Positions 39,038-47,507 of a stretch of DNA of 64,000 bases are shown here, piece by piece. The stretch spans positions 107,386 to 171,385 of the forward strand of contig CAOLNK010000001.1 in assembly GCA_948477625.1 (NCBI GenBank), read 5' to 3'. Position numbers and translations under genes: made by a program. The notes below the pieces were generated by a model. It did not search any database, was not told the DNA's origin, and saw nothing but the letters and a program-made list of their open reading frames with translations. Each line of letters begins with the position of its first letter. Positions within the stretch are counted from its first letter, which is position 1. The stretch is from an uncultured Candidatus Saccharibacteria bacterium. Its GTDB lineage: Bacteria; Patescibacteriota; Saccharimonadia; Saccharimonadales; Saccharimonadaceae.

Positions 39038-40348
39038 TTATAGCTCTTCCGCCTTCACCCGCACCTGCTCGGTGGTGTCGCGGTCACGCACCGTCACTGT
39101 GTCGTCTTCCAGGGTATCAAAGTCAATCACTACGCACTTTGGCGTACCAATCTCGTCTTGCTTCTTGTAACGTTTACCGATGTTGCCGGAATCATCCCAG
39201 GTTACAAAAGTATATTTTTGCTTCAGAATTGCAAACACTTCCTTGGCTTTTTCGACCAATTCCGGCTTATTCTTAAGTAGCGGGCTCACACAGAATTTAT
39301 ATGGCGCTAGGTTCTCGGGCAACTTCAATACGACTCGATCTTCTTCCTCGACATACGCTGCACTTAGCACCGCAAGGAACAAACGCTCCACTCCGATTGA
39401 AGGCTCAATCACGTGCGGGATAAAGCTCTCGCCCGTCACCTTGTCGCGATATTCCATGCTCTTGCCGGAAGCTTTCTGAATATTGCTGAGGTCGAAATCG
39501 GTTCGGTAGGCAAAACCCAGCAACTCTTCCTGGCCGTTGGGATAGTCAAACATCACGTCAATCGTATGCTTGCTATAATGTGCGCGGTCCTCCGCTGGCA
39601 CGTCGTAATCATGGATCTTATCTGTCGGTAGTCCCATCTGCTCCTCCAGAAAAGCATGATAGTCGGCCAATAATTCATCGAAATTCTGCTCCCACTCCTC
39701 CGGCCGCACAAAATACTCAATCTCCATTTGGCTGCATTCGCGGTCACGCAAGATAAAGTCGCGTGGCGAAATCTCATTGCGAAACGCCTTACCTTGCTGC
39801 GCCAGCCCAAAGGGGAGGTTAGGATAGATTGTATCCACCACGTTCTTGTAGTTCGTAAAAATCCCTTGCGCAGTCTCTGGCCTCAAGTACGCAATCGAAG
39901 AATCATCGTCCACCGGCCCTACGTGCGTCTGGAACATCATATTAAACTTGCGAATCTCGCTCCAGTCCTGTTTGCCACAAGTTGGGCACTTGGGACTAAC
40001 CGCTAAGAATTCCTCCGTCGTAATACTCTCAGTTGCCCCGTCCACCAGCTTATCCGCGCGGAACCGGCCATGACACTCCTTACACTCCACTAACGGATCA
40101 GCAAACGTCGCCACATGACCCGAAGCTTCCCAAGTCTTGGGATTCATGATAATCGCGGCATCCACGCCGTACATATCATCACGCTTATCTACCCAGAAAC
40201 TCCACCAGGTATTCATTAAATTGCGCTTCAGCATCACGCCGAGTGGGCCAAAATCCCACGTCCCGGCCATTCCGCCATACACATCCGACCCCGGGAAGAT
40301 AAACCCACGGCGCTTACATAAACTTACAATATCCTCTAACTTAGTCAT
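39038..40348 (-). CDS. glyS: Glycine--tRNA ligase (dimeric type)
   Basis: 436 residues from ATG 40348, 7 bp after a TACAAT, so near-leaderless. Class II synthetase of the alpha-2 type: LEDIVSLCKRRGFIFPGSDV, YGGMAGTWDFGPLGVMLKRN, ASGHVATFADPLVECKECHG with a zinc-like CxxC...CPTCG, LRPETAQGIFTNYKNVV, FRNEISPRDFILRDREC (motif 2), and EPSIGVERLFLAVL (motif 3). The C-terminal anticodon-binding domain begins LAPYKFCVSPL. It charges tRNA-Gly. Confidence 0.94.
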   Translation of the reverse strand: MTKLEDIVSLCKRRGFIFPGSDVYGGMAGTWDFGPLGVMLKRNLMNTWWSFWVDKRDDMYGVDAAIIMNPKTWEASGHVATFADPLVECKECHGRFRADKLVDGATESITTEEFLAVSPKCPTCGKQDWSEIRKFNMMFQTHVGPVDDDSSIAYLRPETAQGIFTNYKNVVDTIYPNLPFGLAQQGKAFRNEISPRDFILRDRECSQMEIEYFVRPEEWEQNFDELLADYHAFLEEQMGLPTDKIHDYDVPAEDRAHYSKHTIDVMFDYPNGQEELLGFAYRTDFDLSNIQKASGKSMEYRDKVTGESFIPHVIEPSIGVERLFLAVLSAAYVEEEDRVVLKLPENLAPYKFCVSPLLKNKPELVEKAKEVFAILKQKYTFVTWDDSGNIGKRYKKQDEIGTPKCVVIDFDTLEDDTVTVRDRDTTEQVRVKAEEL

Positions 40349-40405
40349 AATATATATTGTACTACTTTTTGACTCTCGGAGCAAATCATTGTCTAGGGAA
40401 CTATA

Positions 40406-41476
40406 CTAATCTCGCGTGAGATAAAGATATTTTTTCAACCATTCATCAGTCATTTCCTCTGGCACGCCATTAGCCAAGTCATTCGCTAGCTCCAAGATAA
40501 CATCTTTAAGCTCAATATTGTTCTTGTAATAATCTGGAATGCCTTCGTATCCAACCCGCGCACCGATAATGTTACCCGTAATTGCTGCGGTTGAATCAGA
40601 ATCTCCATCATGATTTGCTGCCGCAACAATGGCATCTTCAAAATTATCTTGATACTTAATTGAGCAATAAATTGCAATCGCTATGGCTTCTTCGGACACC
40701 CATCCCCCTCCAAGTTGACGAATGGCGTCTTGATTTTCGATTTTAGAATGGGCGAGTTTGATAGCCAGATTACATAATTCTGCTAACTCTATCTTTTCAT
40801 CCGCATAGCTACTTACTGCGTCCTTTGCGGACCAATCATTCATTTTCTGTATGGCGGTTTTGGTGGCTTCTTCTACCGAATAATCAGCTAAAACATAATA
40901 AATAATATAGCCAAGTACGTAAGCCGAGAGAATCGCAAGGGGATGCCCATGTGTTAAAGCGCAAGACCTTGCCGAGAACTCACCAATAGCATCTTCGTTA
41001 ATACACAAGGGAATAGGTGCAATCCGCATGACGCCACCACAGCCCTTGCTATCATTGATTGGTTCACTCAATGTGCCAGCTTTACTCGAAGATAAGGCCT
41101 CGATACAAGTCATACCGGGATCACGTAAGACATTTAGTTCGGGAATATCCTTAATCCAAGAAACTGACATATGTTCATCGACTTTCTGCTGTGTTCCAAG
41201 CCAATCGAGATAAGCAAGATAAATTGCTTCGGGTGGAAGCATCGCTATGCCGCGCAAATGCCATCTTGTCTGTCTCCAAAGCAACCCGCATGCCGTAAAC
41301 AAAGTCATCTGTGTATCATCGGAAATAATGCCAACATCATTTGCAAAGCGCGTTACCATTCTTGGTGCCACACCATGGCTAAATTCAATTTGATATCCAA
41401 GCGCGTCGCCAATTGCCCCGCCTATCAGTGAGCCGCGCACTCTATTAGCCCTACTCTCTGTCGCCGTTTCAGCCAT
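40406..41476 (-). CDS. ADP-ribosylglycohydrolase family protein
   Basis: 356 residues with the DraG/ARH fold: RGSLIGGAIGDALGYQIEF, VGIISDDTQMTLFTACGLL (metal-binding SDDT), KGCGGVMRIAPIPL, ALTHGHPLAILSAYVLG and the C-terminal HDGDSDSTAAITGNIIGARV. Such enzymes remove ADP-ribose from proteins, nucleic acids or small molecules. The start overlaps by one base (TGATG) the end of a short upstream frame on the same strand. A PD-(D/E)XK gene lies divergently upstream, so this may be a small defence or toxin-immunity islet. Confidence 0.9.
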   Translation of the reverse strand: MAETATESRANRVRGSLIGGAIGDALGYQIEFSHGVAPRMVTRFANDVGIISDDTQMTLFTACGLLWRQTRWHLRGIAMLPPEAIYLAYLDWLGTQQKVDEHMSVSWIKDIPELNVLRDPGMTCIEALSSSKAGTLSEPINDSKGCGGVMRIAPIPLCINEDAIGEFSARSCALTHGHPLAILSAYVLGYIIYYVLADYSVEEATKTAIQKMNDWSAKDAVSSYADEKIELAELCNLAIKLAHSKIENQDAIRQLGGGWVSEEAIAIAIYCSIKYQDNFEDAIVAAANHDGDSDSTAAITGNIIGARVGYEGIPDYYKNNIELKDVILELANDLANGVPEEMTDEWLKKYLYLTRD

Positions 41477-41649
41477 CAGAAATCCTCTAGTCTGCCATTA
41501 TGGTATCTGGCGATAATGCTTCCTCTAGATATAACACTTGCATCTATAATCCTATCACTTGGGTGATTCGCAAGATATTGCCGGCTAAAGCGGACCAGCT
41601 CCAGATTAGCATCACGATGGTCGCGCACTTCGGCTTCGTATCTTTTGCC
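41476..41649 (-). pseudogene. Short open frame coupled to the ADP-ribosylglycohydrolase, possible gene remnant
   Basis: On the minus strand an open frame of 57 codons ends in TGA overlapping the glycohydrolase ATG. It reads like a real C-terminal helix-strand segment (YEAEVRDHRDANLELVRFSR, RIIDASVISRGSIIARYHNG) but has no good start: a stop closes it upstream and only an internal GTG is available. The codon pattern and coupling suggest the 3' remnant of a larger partner gene; the family is not recognised. Confidence 0.4.
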
Positions 41650-41751
41650 TTAATTTGTAGTAATTACTAGAACTACCATAAGTTGTTCATAATTATAATG
41701 ATGCTTACCAAATAGTCAAGGGCTGGCGGGCGCATATGATATAATGCAAAC

Positions 41752-43041
41752 ATGGATAACGATTGCTACATTATTAACCGCATGTACGCTGGCGACTATA
41801 TCGGTGGCACAAACATAGGTCACGAAATTATTAACCTTTTCTCAGATGACCATGGTGACAATTATATTTACGTAAATTCCGATGGTATAATTGATCCAAA
41901 ATTCAATGACAAGGTCAAAGGCGTTATTTTAGTCAGAAAAACTAATTCTATACATCGTTTAGAGGTACTTGGTATCGCCAAGGTTGACGAAAACTCTCAA
42001 ATAGCCTACAAATCAAAGAAGATATCTAGGCCCGAGCGCATTGCCGAGCAAGATGCAATCGTAGATGCATATCTTGCCGAACATGATGTTACTTACGGTG
42101 GCGTTTCGCAGAGTGAGTTGTTTGCTAAAAATAAATTTCGTGGGGATTACGAGAACAATCATACTATCACCTTCAAGGCCAAAGAATTGTTGCTTCCATT
42201 TCGTGAAGAAGAAAAGAAGGTTTATTTATCGGATAGTGAAAGCGAAGATCCATCTGAATATCAGCTGGAAGAGATTGTTTTTCCAAAGCGATCATTGAGG
42301 CGATATATTAACAGAAGCGAGTTTCCTAAAGATTTCGACAAAATCACGCAACTAATTAACGACGAAAGTTTATGGGACAAAAGTCGTAAGACTGAAAAAC
42401 TCAAGAATGTTGGCAAGATATTAAAAGATGGAGATAATTTTAATTACCTCGATATTATTTGCAAGCAAGACGACGAAAACGTTTTCTCGAATTCAATAGC
42501 CTATTTCATTACTAATGATAAAAAACTGTTGAAAGATTTTTGCCGTGAGGTGCTGGGGATTGATAATATCTCTGATGAGGTAACTATCGAACGTGAAAAG
42601 TCTGCGAAGGGGTCACGTATCGACATCTATATTGAAGACGAGAATAATGCGGTTGTGATAGAAAATAAGATTAAGTCGGAGGTTAACGGTACTCAGGAGC
42701 GGCATGATTTCACTGGAGAGCTCATCAAATCTCAGCTGGAGGACTATTATAATTATGTCGAAGATCATGCCGGTAGCCGTAAGAAAAAATACTTTATCTT
42801 GATGCCAAACTATCATCATATTGATTTGCAAAAATATAAGCACAGTGAAAAATATACCAAAATTGAGTATAGTGATTTAGTTAAATTCTTTGATAGTCAC
42901 AAATATCAGAACGACGCCGAGAGTTCTTACTATGAAGATTTCAAAAAGGCCTTACGTAGGCACTCTGAAGATTACTATGATGATCAATACGCAGTCATGA
43001 AGAGGCGGTTTATCCGTAGAATTTTAGAATGTAAAAAATAG
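41752..43041 (+). CDS. PD-(D/E)XK nuclease-superfamily protein
   Basis: 429 residues. The N-terminal 120 residues resemble a SAVED/EVE-like or sensor domain but are not recognised. The C-terminal part has the PD-(D/E)XK pattern: IERE...GSRIDIYIEDENNAVVIENK (Asp in RIDIY, E-x-K in IENK), followed by QLEDYYNYVEDH and KKYFILMPN. This combination is common in phage-defence and restriction-like proteins. The AT-rich coding sequence contrasts with neighbouring housekeeping genes, consistent with transfer. The message is leaderless (TATAAT 6 bp before the ATG). Confidence 0.72.
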   Translation: MDNDCYIINRMYAGDYIGGTNIGHEIINLFSDDHGDNYIYVNSDGIIDPKFNDKVKGVILVRKTNSIHRLEVLGIAKVDENSQIAYKSKKISRPERIAEQDAIVDAYLAEHDVTYGGVSQSELFAKNKFRGDYENNHTITFKAKELLLPFREEEKKVYLSDSESEDPSEYQLEEIVFPKRSLRRYINRSEFPKDFDKITQLINDESLWDKSRKTEKLKNVGKILKDGDNFNYLDIICKQDDENVFSNSIAYFITNDKKLLKDFCREVLGIDNISDEVTIEREKSAKGSRIDIYIEDENNAVVIENKIKSEVNGTQERHDFTGELIKSQLEDYYNYVEDHAGSRKKKYFILMPNYHHIDLQKYKHSEKYTKIEYSDLVKFFDSHKYQNDAESSYYEDFKKALRRHSEDYYDDQYAVMKRRFIRRILECKK

Positions 43042-43042
43042 A

Positions 43043-43558
43043 CTATCTGTTGCTGAATTTGACCAGCTTGCTGTTAATTTTGGCATAAAGCGGGTGGCGC
43101 GGATTACCGTTCTTAGTTAACTTAGGCAAAGCATAAAAATGCGTACCTTCAGGGAACAGACTAAGGATTTGTTGCGCACTCATGGCTAACTTCTTGTAAG
43201 GTTTATCGCCAACATTTGCACCCCAACCACACCATACATGCAGTAAAGAGGCATGGTCTGTTAGATAGAGCGCAATTTCTTGTTGAATTGCCCGAAGATT
43301 AAGCTCAAAGAATATTTCCTGTTCTAAGTGTAGTTCTTTGAGATAGGGCGTAATTTCCGGGCTCAGATTGATTGCAATAATTCCATCAAAACCATTATTC
43401 TGAGCAATCTTTTGCATGCGATGCCAAGTTGGATCAACGCGTTTATCATCTGCTAGACTAGGATTTAACCCAATAAAAAACAACGGATTCTGCGCATCAC
43501 TATCTTTCAATACTAAGCGCAGCCCCCGTTCTAGATTCTTTATGCAAATTCTTGACAT
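43043..43558 (-). CDS. DUF1643 family protein
   Basis: 171 residues from ATG 43558, the first after tRNA-Thr; the longer frame runs into the tRNA and is not real. DUF1643 features: NPLFFIGLNPSLADDKRVDP, TWHRMQKIAQNNGFDGIIAI, HVWCGWGANVG and a late LTKNGNPRHPLYA. The family has unknown function but is often near restriction, nuclease or phage genes, which fits the adjacent PD-(D/E)XK gene (tail to tail, one base apart). Confidence 0.82.
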   Translation of the reverse strand: MSRICIKNLERGLRLVLKDSDAQNPLFFIGLNPSLADDKRVDPTWHRMQKIAQNNGFDGIIAINLSPEITPYLKELHLEQEIFFELNLRAIQQEIALYLTDHASLLHVWCGWGANVGDKPYKKLAMSAQQILSLFPEGTHFYALPKLTKNGNPRHPLYAKINSKLVKFSNR

Positions 43559-43575
43559 GATTCTTAAAATAAAAA

Positions 43576-43650
<75 letters not shown>

Positions 43651-43692
43651 AATAGAGATATTATACCACATCACCCCGATATAATAAAAGTA

Positions 43693-43721
43693 TTGACTTT
43701 TTCGCAAATCTGTGCTACAAT
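43693..43721 (+). promoter_or_regulatory. Strong promoter, TACAAT class, of purC
   Basis: TTGACT (43693-43698), 17-bp spacer, TACAAT (43716-43721). The 143-nt leader starts with stem AGCCTC/GAGGT (43731-43745) and has further pairing (GAGGTCATA.../...AAGACCT). Confidence 0.85.
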
Positions 43722-43870
43722 AGAGATATAAGCCTCTAACGAGGTCTAATCTGTAGTTGTCTCGAAACTGTGATTACAGGAGTAGGGACTTAACCCCATT
43801 AGTCAAAGTTGAGGTCATATGTACCTTAATTTTTTGGCTAAGACCTATCTATTCCAAAGGAGGAGTAGCT

Positions 43871-44632
43871 ATGAACATGGATTACAAAAAAGTCTTACCT
43901 CACATTTATGAGGGCAAAGCCAACCGTCTCTACGAGGTTGAAGGTCACCCGGAGTATCTCATTATCGAGCGCAAAGATGACATCACAGCGGGGAACGGCG
44001 CCAAGCATGACACAATCGAAGATAAGGGATTTTATAATAACAAAATCTCCAACCAGCTGTTCTGGGTGTTGCGGAATAATTCTGCAGTAGTACCGACACA
44101 TTTTGTGCAGGAGCTGAGCGATTGTGAAACCCTGATTCAGAAAACCAATCCTATTAAACTGGAAATAGTAGTGCGCAATATCGCTACCGGTAGCATCATC
44201 GAACGATTACCGTTCGATGATGGGCAGGAGTTTACTAATCCCATCTTCGAGTTGTATTACAAGGATGATGCTTTGGGCGACCCGCTGATTAACCACAGCG
44301 AAGCGCTTGCACTTGGTGTAATCAGTGAACGGGATTATGCGGATATTGAAGGTATGGCACTGATAGTGAATGACACCTTGAAAGAGTTCTTCAATGAGAT
44401 TGGCATTATTCTGGTGGACTTCAAAATCGAGGTTGGGCGCACACCGCAGGGAGATTTAATCATAATCGATGAAATTTCGCCTGACACCTGTCGGCTGTGG
44501 GATGCCGAAACCCGGAAGAAGTTGGATAAAGACCGTTTCCGCCAGGGGCTGGGTGATGAGGCTGGTGCCTATCGTGAGATTTACCGTCGGGTTTGTGAAC
44601 AAGTTTTTTTTATCGTGTTTCGCGATGTTTAG
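43871..44632 (+). CDS. purC: Phosphoribosylaminoimidazole-succinocarboxamide synthase
   Basis: 253 residues from ATG 43871, which has AAAGGAGGAG upstream. Clear SAICAR synthetase motifs: IYEGKANRLYEVEGH (YEGKAK-type ATP site), DITAGNGAKHDTIEDKG, LEIVVRNIATGSIIER, DFKIEVGRTPQGDLIIIDEI and SPDTCRLWD. It joins CAIR and aspartate in purine synthesis. No other purine gene is in the window, and CPR bacteria usually lack the pathway, so this is an isolated step. It is unusual among housekeeping genes in having a long structured leader. The last 10 residues (FFIVFRDV) look unrelated to the family. Confidence 0.9.
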   Translation: MNMDYKKVLPHIYEGKANRLYEVEGHPEYLIIERKDDITAGNGAKHDTIEDKGFYNNKISNQLFWVLRNNSAVVPTHFVQELSDCETLIQKTNPIKLEIVVRNIATGSIIERLPFDDGQEFTNPIFELYYKDDALGDPLINHSEALALGVISERDYADIEGMALIVNDTLKEFFNEIGIILVDFKIEVGRTPQGDLIIIDEISPDTCRLWDAETRKKLDKDRFRQGLGDEAGAYREIYRRVCEQVFFIVFRDV

Positions 44633-44882
44633 GGTTGCTCAAAATCCGTCAGTTAGCTTAGTGCAAACTCGTGTTCTCAAGGGGATGTGCTTTGTTTTTG
44701 AAGGGTTAATCTTCATTGGCGCAATTGCAATCGCCATCGAGGCCGTTCAGTACACCGCTTGGGTTGGGCAATATGAAGCCACCACGTCCCAATCTGGGAC
44801 AGATGTACGCTTTTGGGTATCAGGAACACTCTTTTTGAATGGGGTGCATGGCAACGTGCTCGCCGCCATGCTCACTGCTTAG
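44625..44882 (+). CDS. Small hydrophobic protein overlapping purC (weak)
   Basis: 85 residues from ATG 44625, overlapping the purC stop by 8 bp. It has one hydrophobic segment (about 22-45, CFVFEGLIFIGAIAIAIEAV) and a Gly/Val-rich tail. There is no ribosome site of quality and no recognised family. It is followed by a strong terminator, which is why I keep it: the operon seems to extend past purC. It could equally be a chance frame. Confidence 0.3.
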   Translation: MFRVAQNPSVSLVQTRVLKGMCFVFEGLIFIGAIAIAIEAVQYTAWVGQYEATTSQSGTDVRFWVSGTLFLNGVHGNVLAAMLTA

Positions 44883-44890
44883 CTAAAAAG

Positions 44891-44925
44891 AAAAGACCCA
44901 CAACGTTATATCGTGGGTCTTTTTT
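44891..44925. terminator. Bidirectional terminator
   Basis: 11-bp perfect stem AAAAGACCCAC/GTGGGTCTTTT followed by TT; it would serve the purC unit on one strand and tRNA-Ala on the other. Confidence 0.88.
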
Positions 44926-44941
44926 ATGCTCAAAAACTCGG

Positions 44942-45017
44942 TGGTGGAGTAGATCGGACTCGAACCGACCACCTCAGCAATGCGAATGCTGCGCTCTACC
45001 AGATGAGCTACTACCCC
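44942..45017 (-). tRNA. tRNA-Ala (CGC)
   Basis: 76 nt including CCA. Acceptor GGGGTAG/CTACTCC contains the G3-U70 pair that defines alanine identity. Anticodon stem CAGCA/TGCTG with loop TTCGCAT (anticodon CGC), T-loop TTCGAGT. Confidence 0.93.
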
Positions 45018-45054
45018 AGCAAATTCATTATAGCACACATCGCTAGAACTGTGT

Positions 45055-45144
45055 TACAATAGAGAAAATAAGAGAGGTAAATGGCATGATTTAACTTCGT
45101 TTGATAATTCATCAGCAACCGAAACCAATCATGAGAGGTATATT
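45055..45144 (+). promoter_or_regulatory. -10 box and leader of glyA with a 2-codon upstream frame
   Basis: TACAAT at 45055-45060 without a clear -35. The leader contains GAGAGGTAA with ATG-GCA-TGA, then a second GAGAGGTATATT before the true ATG 45145, so the ribosome site is duplicated ahead of a minimal upstream frame. Confidence 0.45.
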
Positions 45145-46473
45145 ATGAAGAATGATCCAGTTTTTGCAATTATCAAACAAGAACAAGTGCGCCAGTCCGA
45201 AGGGCTAGAGCTTATCCCGAGCGAGAACTACGTTTCCGCCGAAGTACTCAAGGCCATGGGCTCAGTTTTGACAAACAAGTATTCTGAAGGCTATCCAGGG
45301 AAGCGTTATTACGGTGGCAACGAAAACATCGACCAAATCGAGAATTTGGCAATTGAGCGCGCCAAAGAGCTGTTCCATGCCGACCACGCTAATGTGCAGC
45401 CGCACTCTGGTGCCAATGCTAATGAGGCGGTTTACTTTGCCTGGTGTCAGCCGGGTGATACGATTCTTGCCATGGCGCTTCCGGCCGGCGGACATCTCAC
45501 GCACGGCTCTCCGGTAACGCGCAGTGCCAAGATTTATAATTTTGTGGGTTACGGCGTAACCGAAGATGGCAATATTGATTACGACGAGCTTGAACGCCTC
45601 GCGCGCGAGCATCGGCCGAAGCTGATTTTGGTCGGTTATTCTGCCTTTATGAAGATCCCAGATTTTGATCGCGTCGCCAAAATTGCGGCTGAAGTCAGTG
45701 CCGAGAGTAGCCAAGAAATCCTCTTGATGGCCGACATGGCGCACGTGGCGGGTTTGATTGCGGGTGGCGTACATCCCAACCCGCTCGAGCACGGCTTCCA
45801 GGTGATGACTAGTACCACACACAAAACCTTGCGTGGTCCGCGTGGCGGTTTAATTGTGAGCATGGGTACAGTGGGGAATCCTTTGCGCAAGGTAGAGCAC
45901 ACGCTGGAGAACATCCCGACTTTGGTTGACCGTGCCGTTTTCCCTGGTACGCAAGGTGGACCACTCGAGCATGTGATTGCAGCCAAGGCGGTGGCCTTTG
46001 GTGAAGATTTGCAGCCTGAGTTTCAAGATTATGCCCGGAAAATTGTAGAGAATGCTAAGGCTTTGGCAGCTGAATTAGCTAGACTTGGTTTTGTCTTGCA
46101 GGGCGGCGGTACTGAGAATCACTTGGTTTTAGTGAACGTCAAAGACAGTTTTGGGATTGATGGTAAATTCTTTGAATACGCGTTGGATAAGGTTGGGCTG
46201 ACTTTGAACGCCAATGCCTTGCCGAATGATAAGGGCGCGGCCTTCCGCCCGTCTGGCGTGCGCCTTGGTACTCCCGCCATGACCACTCGTGGTCTAGGTG
46301 TGCCAGAAATGATTAAAGTAGCTGGCTGGATGAAACGCGTCCTGGATATTTGCATTGAAGCCGGTAGCGAAGATGGCTTAGGCGGCCACGAAGCCGAGCT
46401 GAAGGCAGTGCGTGATGAAGTCCGAGCTTTGGCGCTTGAGTTCCCAATTCCAGGGATTCCAGCCGAAAATTAG
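45145..46473 (+). CDS. glyA: Serine hydroxymethyltransferase
   Basis: 442 residues. PLP-dependent fold type I: LELIPSENYVSAEVLKAMGS, LTNKYSEGYPGKRYYGGNEN, NVQPHSGANANEAVY, LLMADMAHVAGLIAGG, and the PLP lysine in STTHKTLRGPRGG. Full length with normal C-terminus. It interconverts serine and glycine and supplies one-carbon units. It is a single-gene unit following tRNA-Ala on the opposite strand. Confidence 0.96.
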   Translation: MKNDPVFAIIKQEQVRQSEGLELIPSENYVSAEVLKAMGSVLTNKYSEGYPGKRYYGGNENIDQIENLAIERAKELFHADHANVQPHSGANANEAVYFAWCQPGDTILAMALPAGGHLTHGSPVTRSAKIYNFVGYGVTEDGNIDYDELERLAREHRPKLILVGYSAFMKIPDFDRVAKIAAEVSAESSQEILLMADMAHVAGLIAGGVHPNPLEHGFQVMTSTTHKTLRGPRGGLIVSMGTVGNPLRKVEHTLENIPTLVDRAVFPGTQGGPLEHVIAAKAVAFGEDLQPEFQDYARKIVENAKALAAELARLGFVLQGGGTENHLVLVNVKDSFGIDGKFFEYALDKVGLTLNANALPNDKGAAFRPSGVRLGTPAMTTRGLGVPEMIKVAGWMKRVLDICIEAGSEDGLGGHEAELKAVRDEVRALALEFPIPGIPAEN

Positions 46474-46525
46474 TTTAGCAAAAAGTGTGGGCGTAAGAAT
46501 GTTTTTATATAATAAAGGAGAATTT

Positions 46526-46867
46526 ATGCCCACTACTAAAAAAATCACCAATAACCAACCCAGCATTGCACTGATGAGTGCGGAAGAGCTGGCTAAGTAC
46601 GAGAAGATTATTCCGGGCGGCGCCGAGCGGATTCTCGAGCTGGCGGAACAACAGGCTTCGCACGCTCAAGAACTAGAAAACCGCCAGCTCGAAACGAGCG
46701 CCAAGCTCAAGCTGGTGTGCCAAGTGATTACGTTCTTCTTGGCGCTCGGCACAGGCGCGCTCGGCGCCGCCCTTTTGCTCGCCGGCAGCGAGCTTGCCGG
46801 ATTGTTAGTTATTGTCGTGGATGCGGCTGCGCTCGCTGCCGTCTCGCTCTACGGCAAACAAAACTAG
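46526..46867 (+). CDS. DUF2335-like small membrane protein
   Basis: 113 residues from ATG 46526 behind AAAGGAG. It matches the pattern of DUF2335: YEKIIPGGAERILELAEQQA, then SHAQELENRQLETSA, and two closely spaced transmembrane helices (about 58-82 and 87-106) separated by a short Gly-containing turn. Function unknown; relatives occur in phages and bacterial chromosomes. A TATAAT lies just upstream. Cassette 3 abuts its stop codon on the opposite strand. Confidence 0.75.
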   Translation: MPTTKKITNNQPSIALMSAEELAKYEKIIPGGAERILELAEQQASHAQELENRQLETSAKLKLVCQVITFFLALGTGALGAALLLAGSELAGLLVIVVDAAALAAVSLYGKQN

Positions 46868-46869
46868 CG

Positions 46870-47089
46870 AAAGATCGGCACCGAACCGCGACGTATCAAA
46901 GGCAGCGGAGGGAGCGACCGACGTAGCGATTACCTTCATTCGACGGGTTGACCGTTGTATTAAAGTTGAAGTCGTACGCGTTTGTAGTCGTAGGAGCCGC
47001 CCGCGACGACCACCATTGGCCTTCGTTGCCAGTGTTCCTGAAAGTACCACCACTAACACCAGGTAGATTTACGAACCCGCTGCGCACAA
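46870..47089 (-). pseudogene. Dispersed lectin-like cassette 3 (FISUMP-type C-terminal domain fragment)
   Basis: Minus-strand copy: VRSGFVNLPGVSGGTFRN, GNEGQWWSSR, AYDFNFNTTVNPSNEGNRYV, GRSLRCL followed directly by TGA. It lacks STVLDM and ends with the GGTGCCGATCTTT tail shared with cassette 1. The segment NLPGVSG and its DNA (about 30 bp) are nearly identical to cassette 4, although the rest differs. Its variable part is richer in Asn/Thr codons than the other copies. No start codon with a ribosome site precedes it; the longest frame is only 64 codons. Confidence 0.7.
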
Positions 47090-47316
47090 GAGTACCGCAA
47101 AAATAAAAACGGACGAATAACCAGTCGTTAAACGGTTTAGAAGTTTACTTTTATTACGCCTGACCATAATCCGACGTATTGCAAACCTTCGCGCGTCTCT
47201 TTTTTGAGCTAAGAAGGGAAACTTCACAATCTTTCGAGGAGAGGGCCTCAAATTGGCGGAGCTTGACCTCGTTGCCACCGTCGGCCCCCACGGACTACGT
47301 CCACGGAATTATTGTA
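47090..47316 (-). promoter_or_regulatory. Promoter-like box and leader related to that of cassette 1
   Basis: TACAAT (minus strand, 47316-47311) followed by about 215 nt into cassette 3. Aligned blocks with the cassette 1 leader are GTGGA...GTCC.TGG, CGAG.TCA..CTCCGCC and AAAGAT(T/C)GTGA.G. It may encode a structured RNA; no coding frame is convincing. Confidence 0.45.
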
Positions 47317-47324
47317 ACATATCC

Positions 47325-47350
47325 AAAATAGCCCCTCCCGAGGCTATTTT
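47325..47350. terminator. Terminator of tRNA-Phe
   Basis: 9-bp stem AAAATAGCC/GGCTATTTT directly downstream of tRNA-Phe on the minus strand. Confidence 0.8.
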
Positions 47351-47380
47351 ATAACATAATTTTTGAAATAATTCAAACCG

Positions 47381-47456
47381 TGGTGGTTCCGGGCGGACTT
47401 GAACCGTCGACACAAGGCTCTTCAGGCCTCTGCTCTACCAACTGAGCTACAGAACC
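47381..47456 (-). tRNA. tRNA-Phe (GAA)
   Basis: 76 nt including CCA. Acceptor GGTTCTG/CGGAACC with end wobble, anticodon loop CTGAAGA (anticodon GAA), T-loop TTCAAGT. Confidence 0.93.
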
Positions 47457-47507
47457 ATACCTACATTATAGCACATCTCGCGCAGAATGTAAGCCCCCTC
47501 GACTGGT

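Noticed and set aside
46412..46525. Extended N-terminus for the DUF2335-like protein
   Set aside because: The extension would overlap glyA; the ATG at 46526 has AAAGGAG and starts the conserved part.
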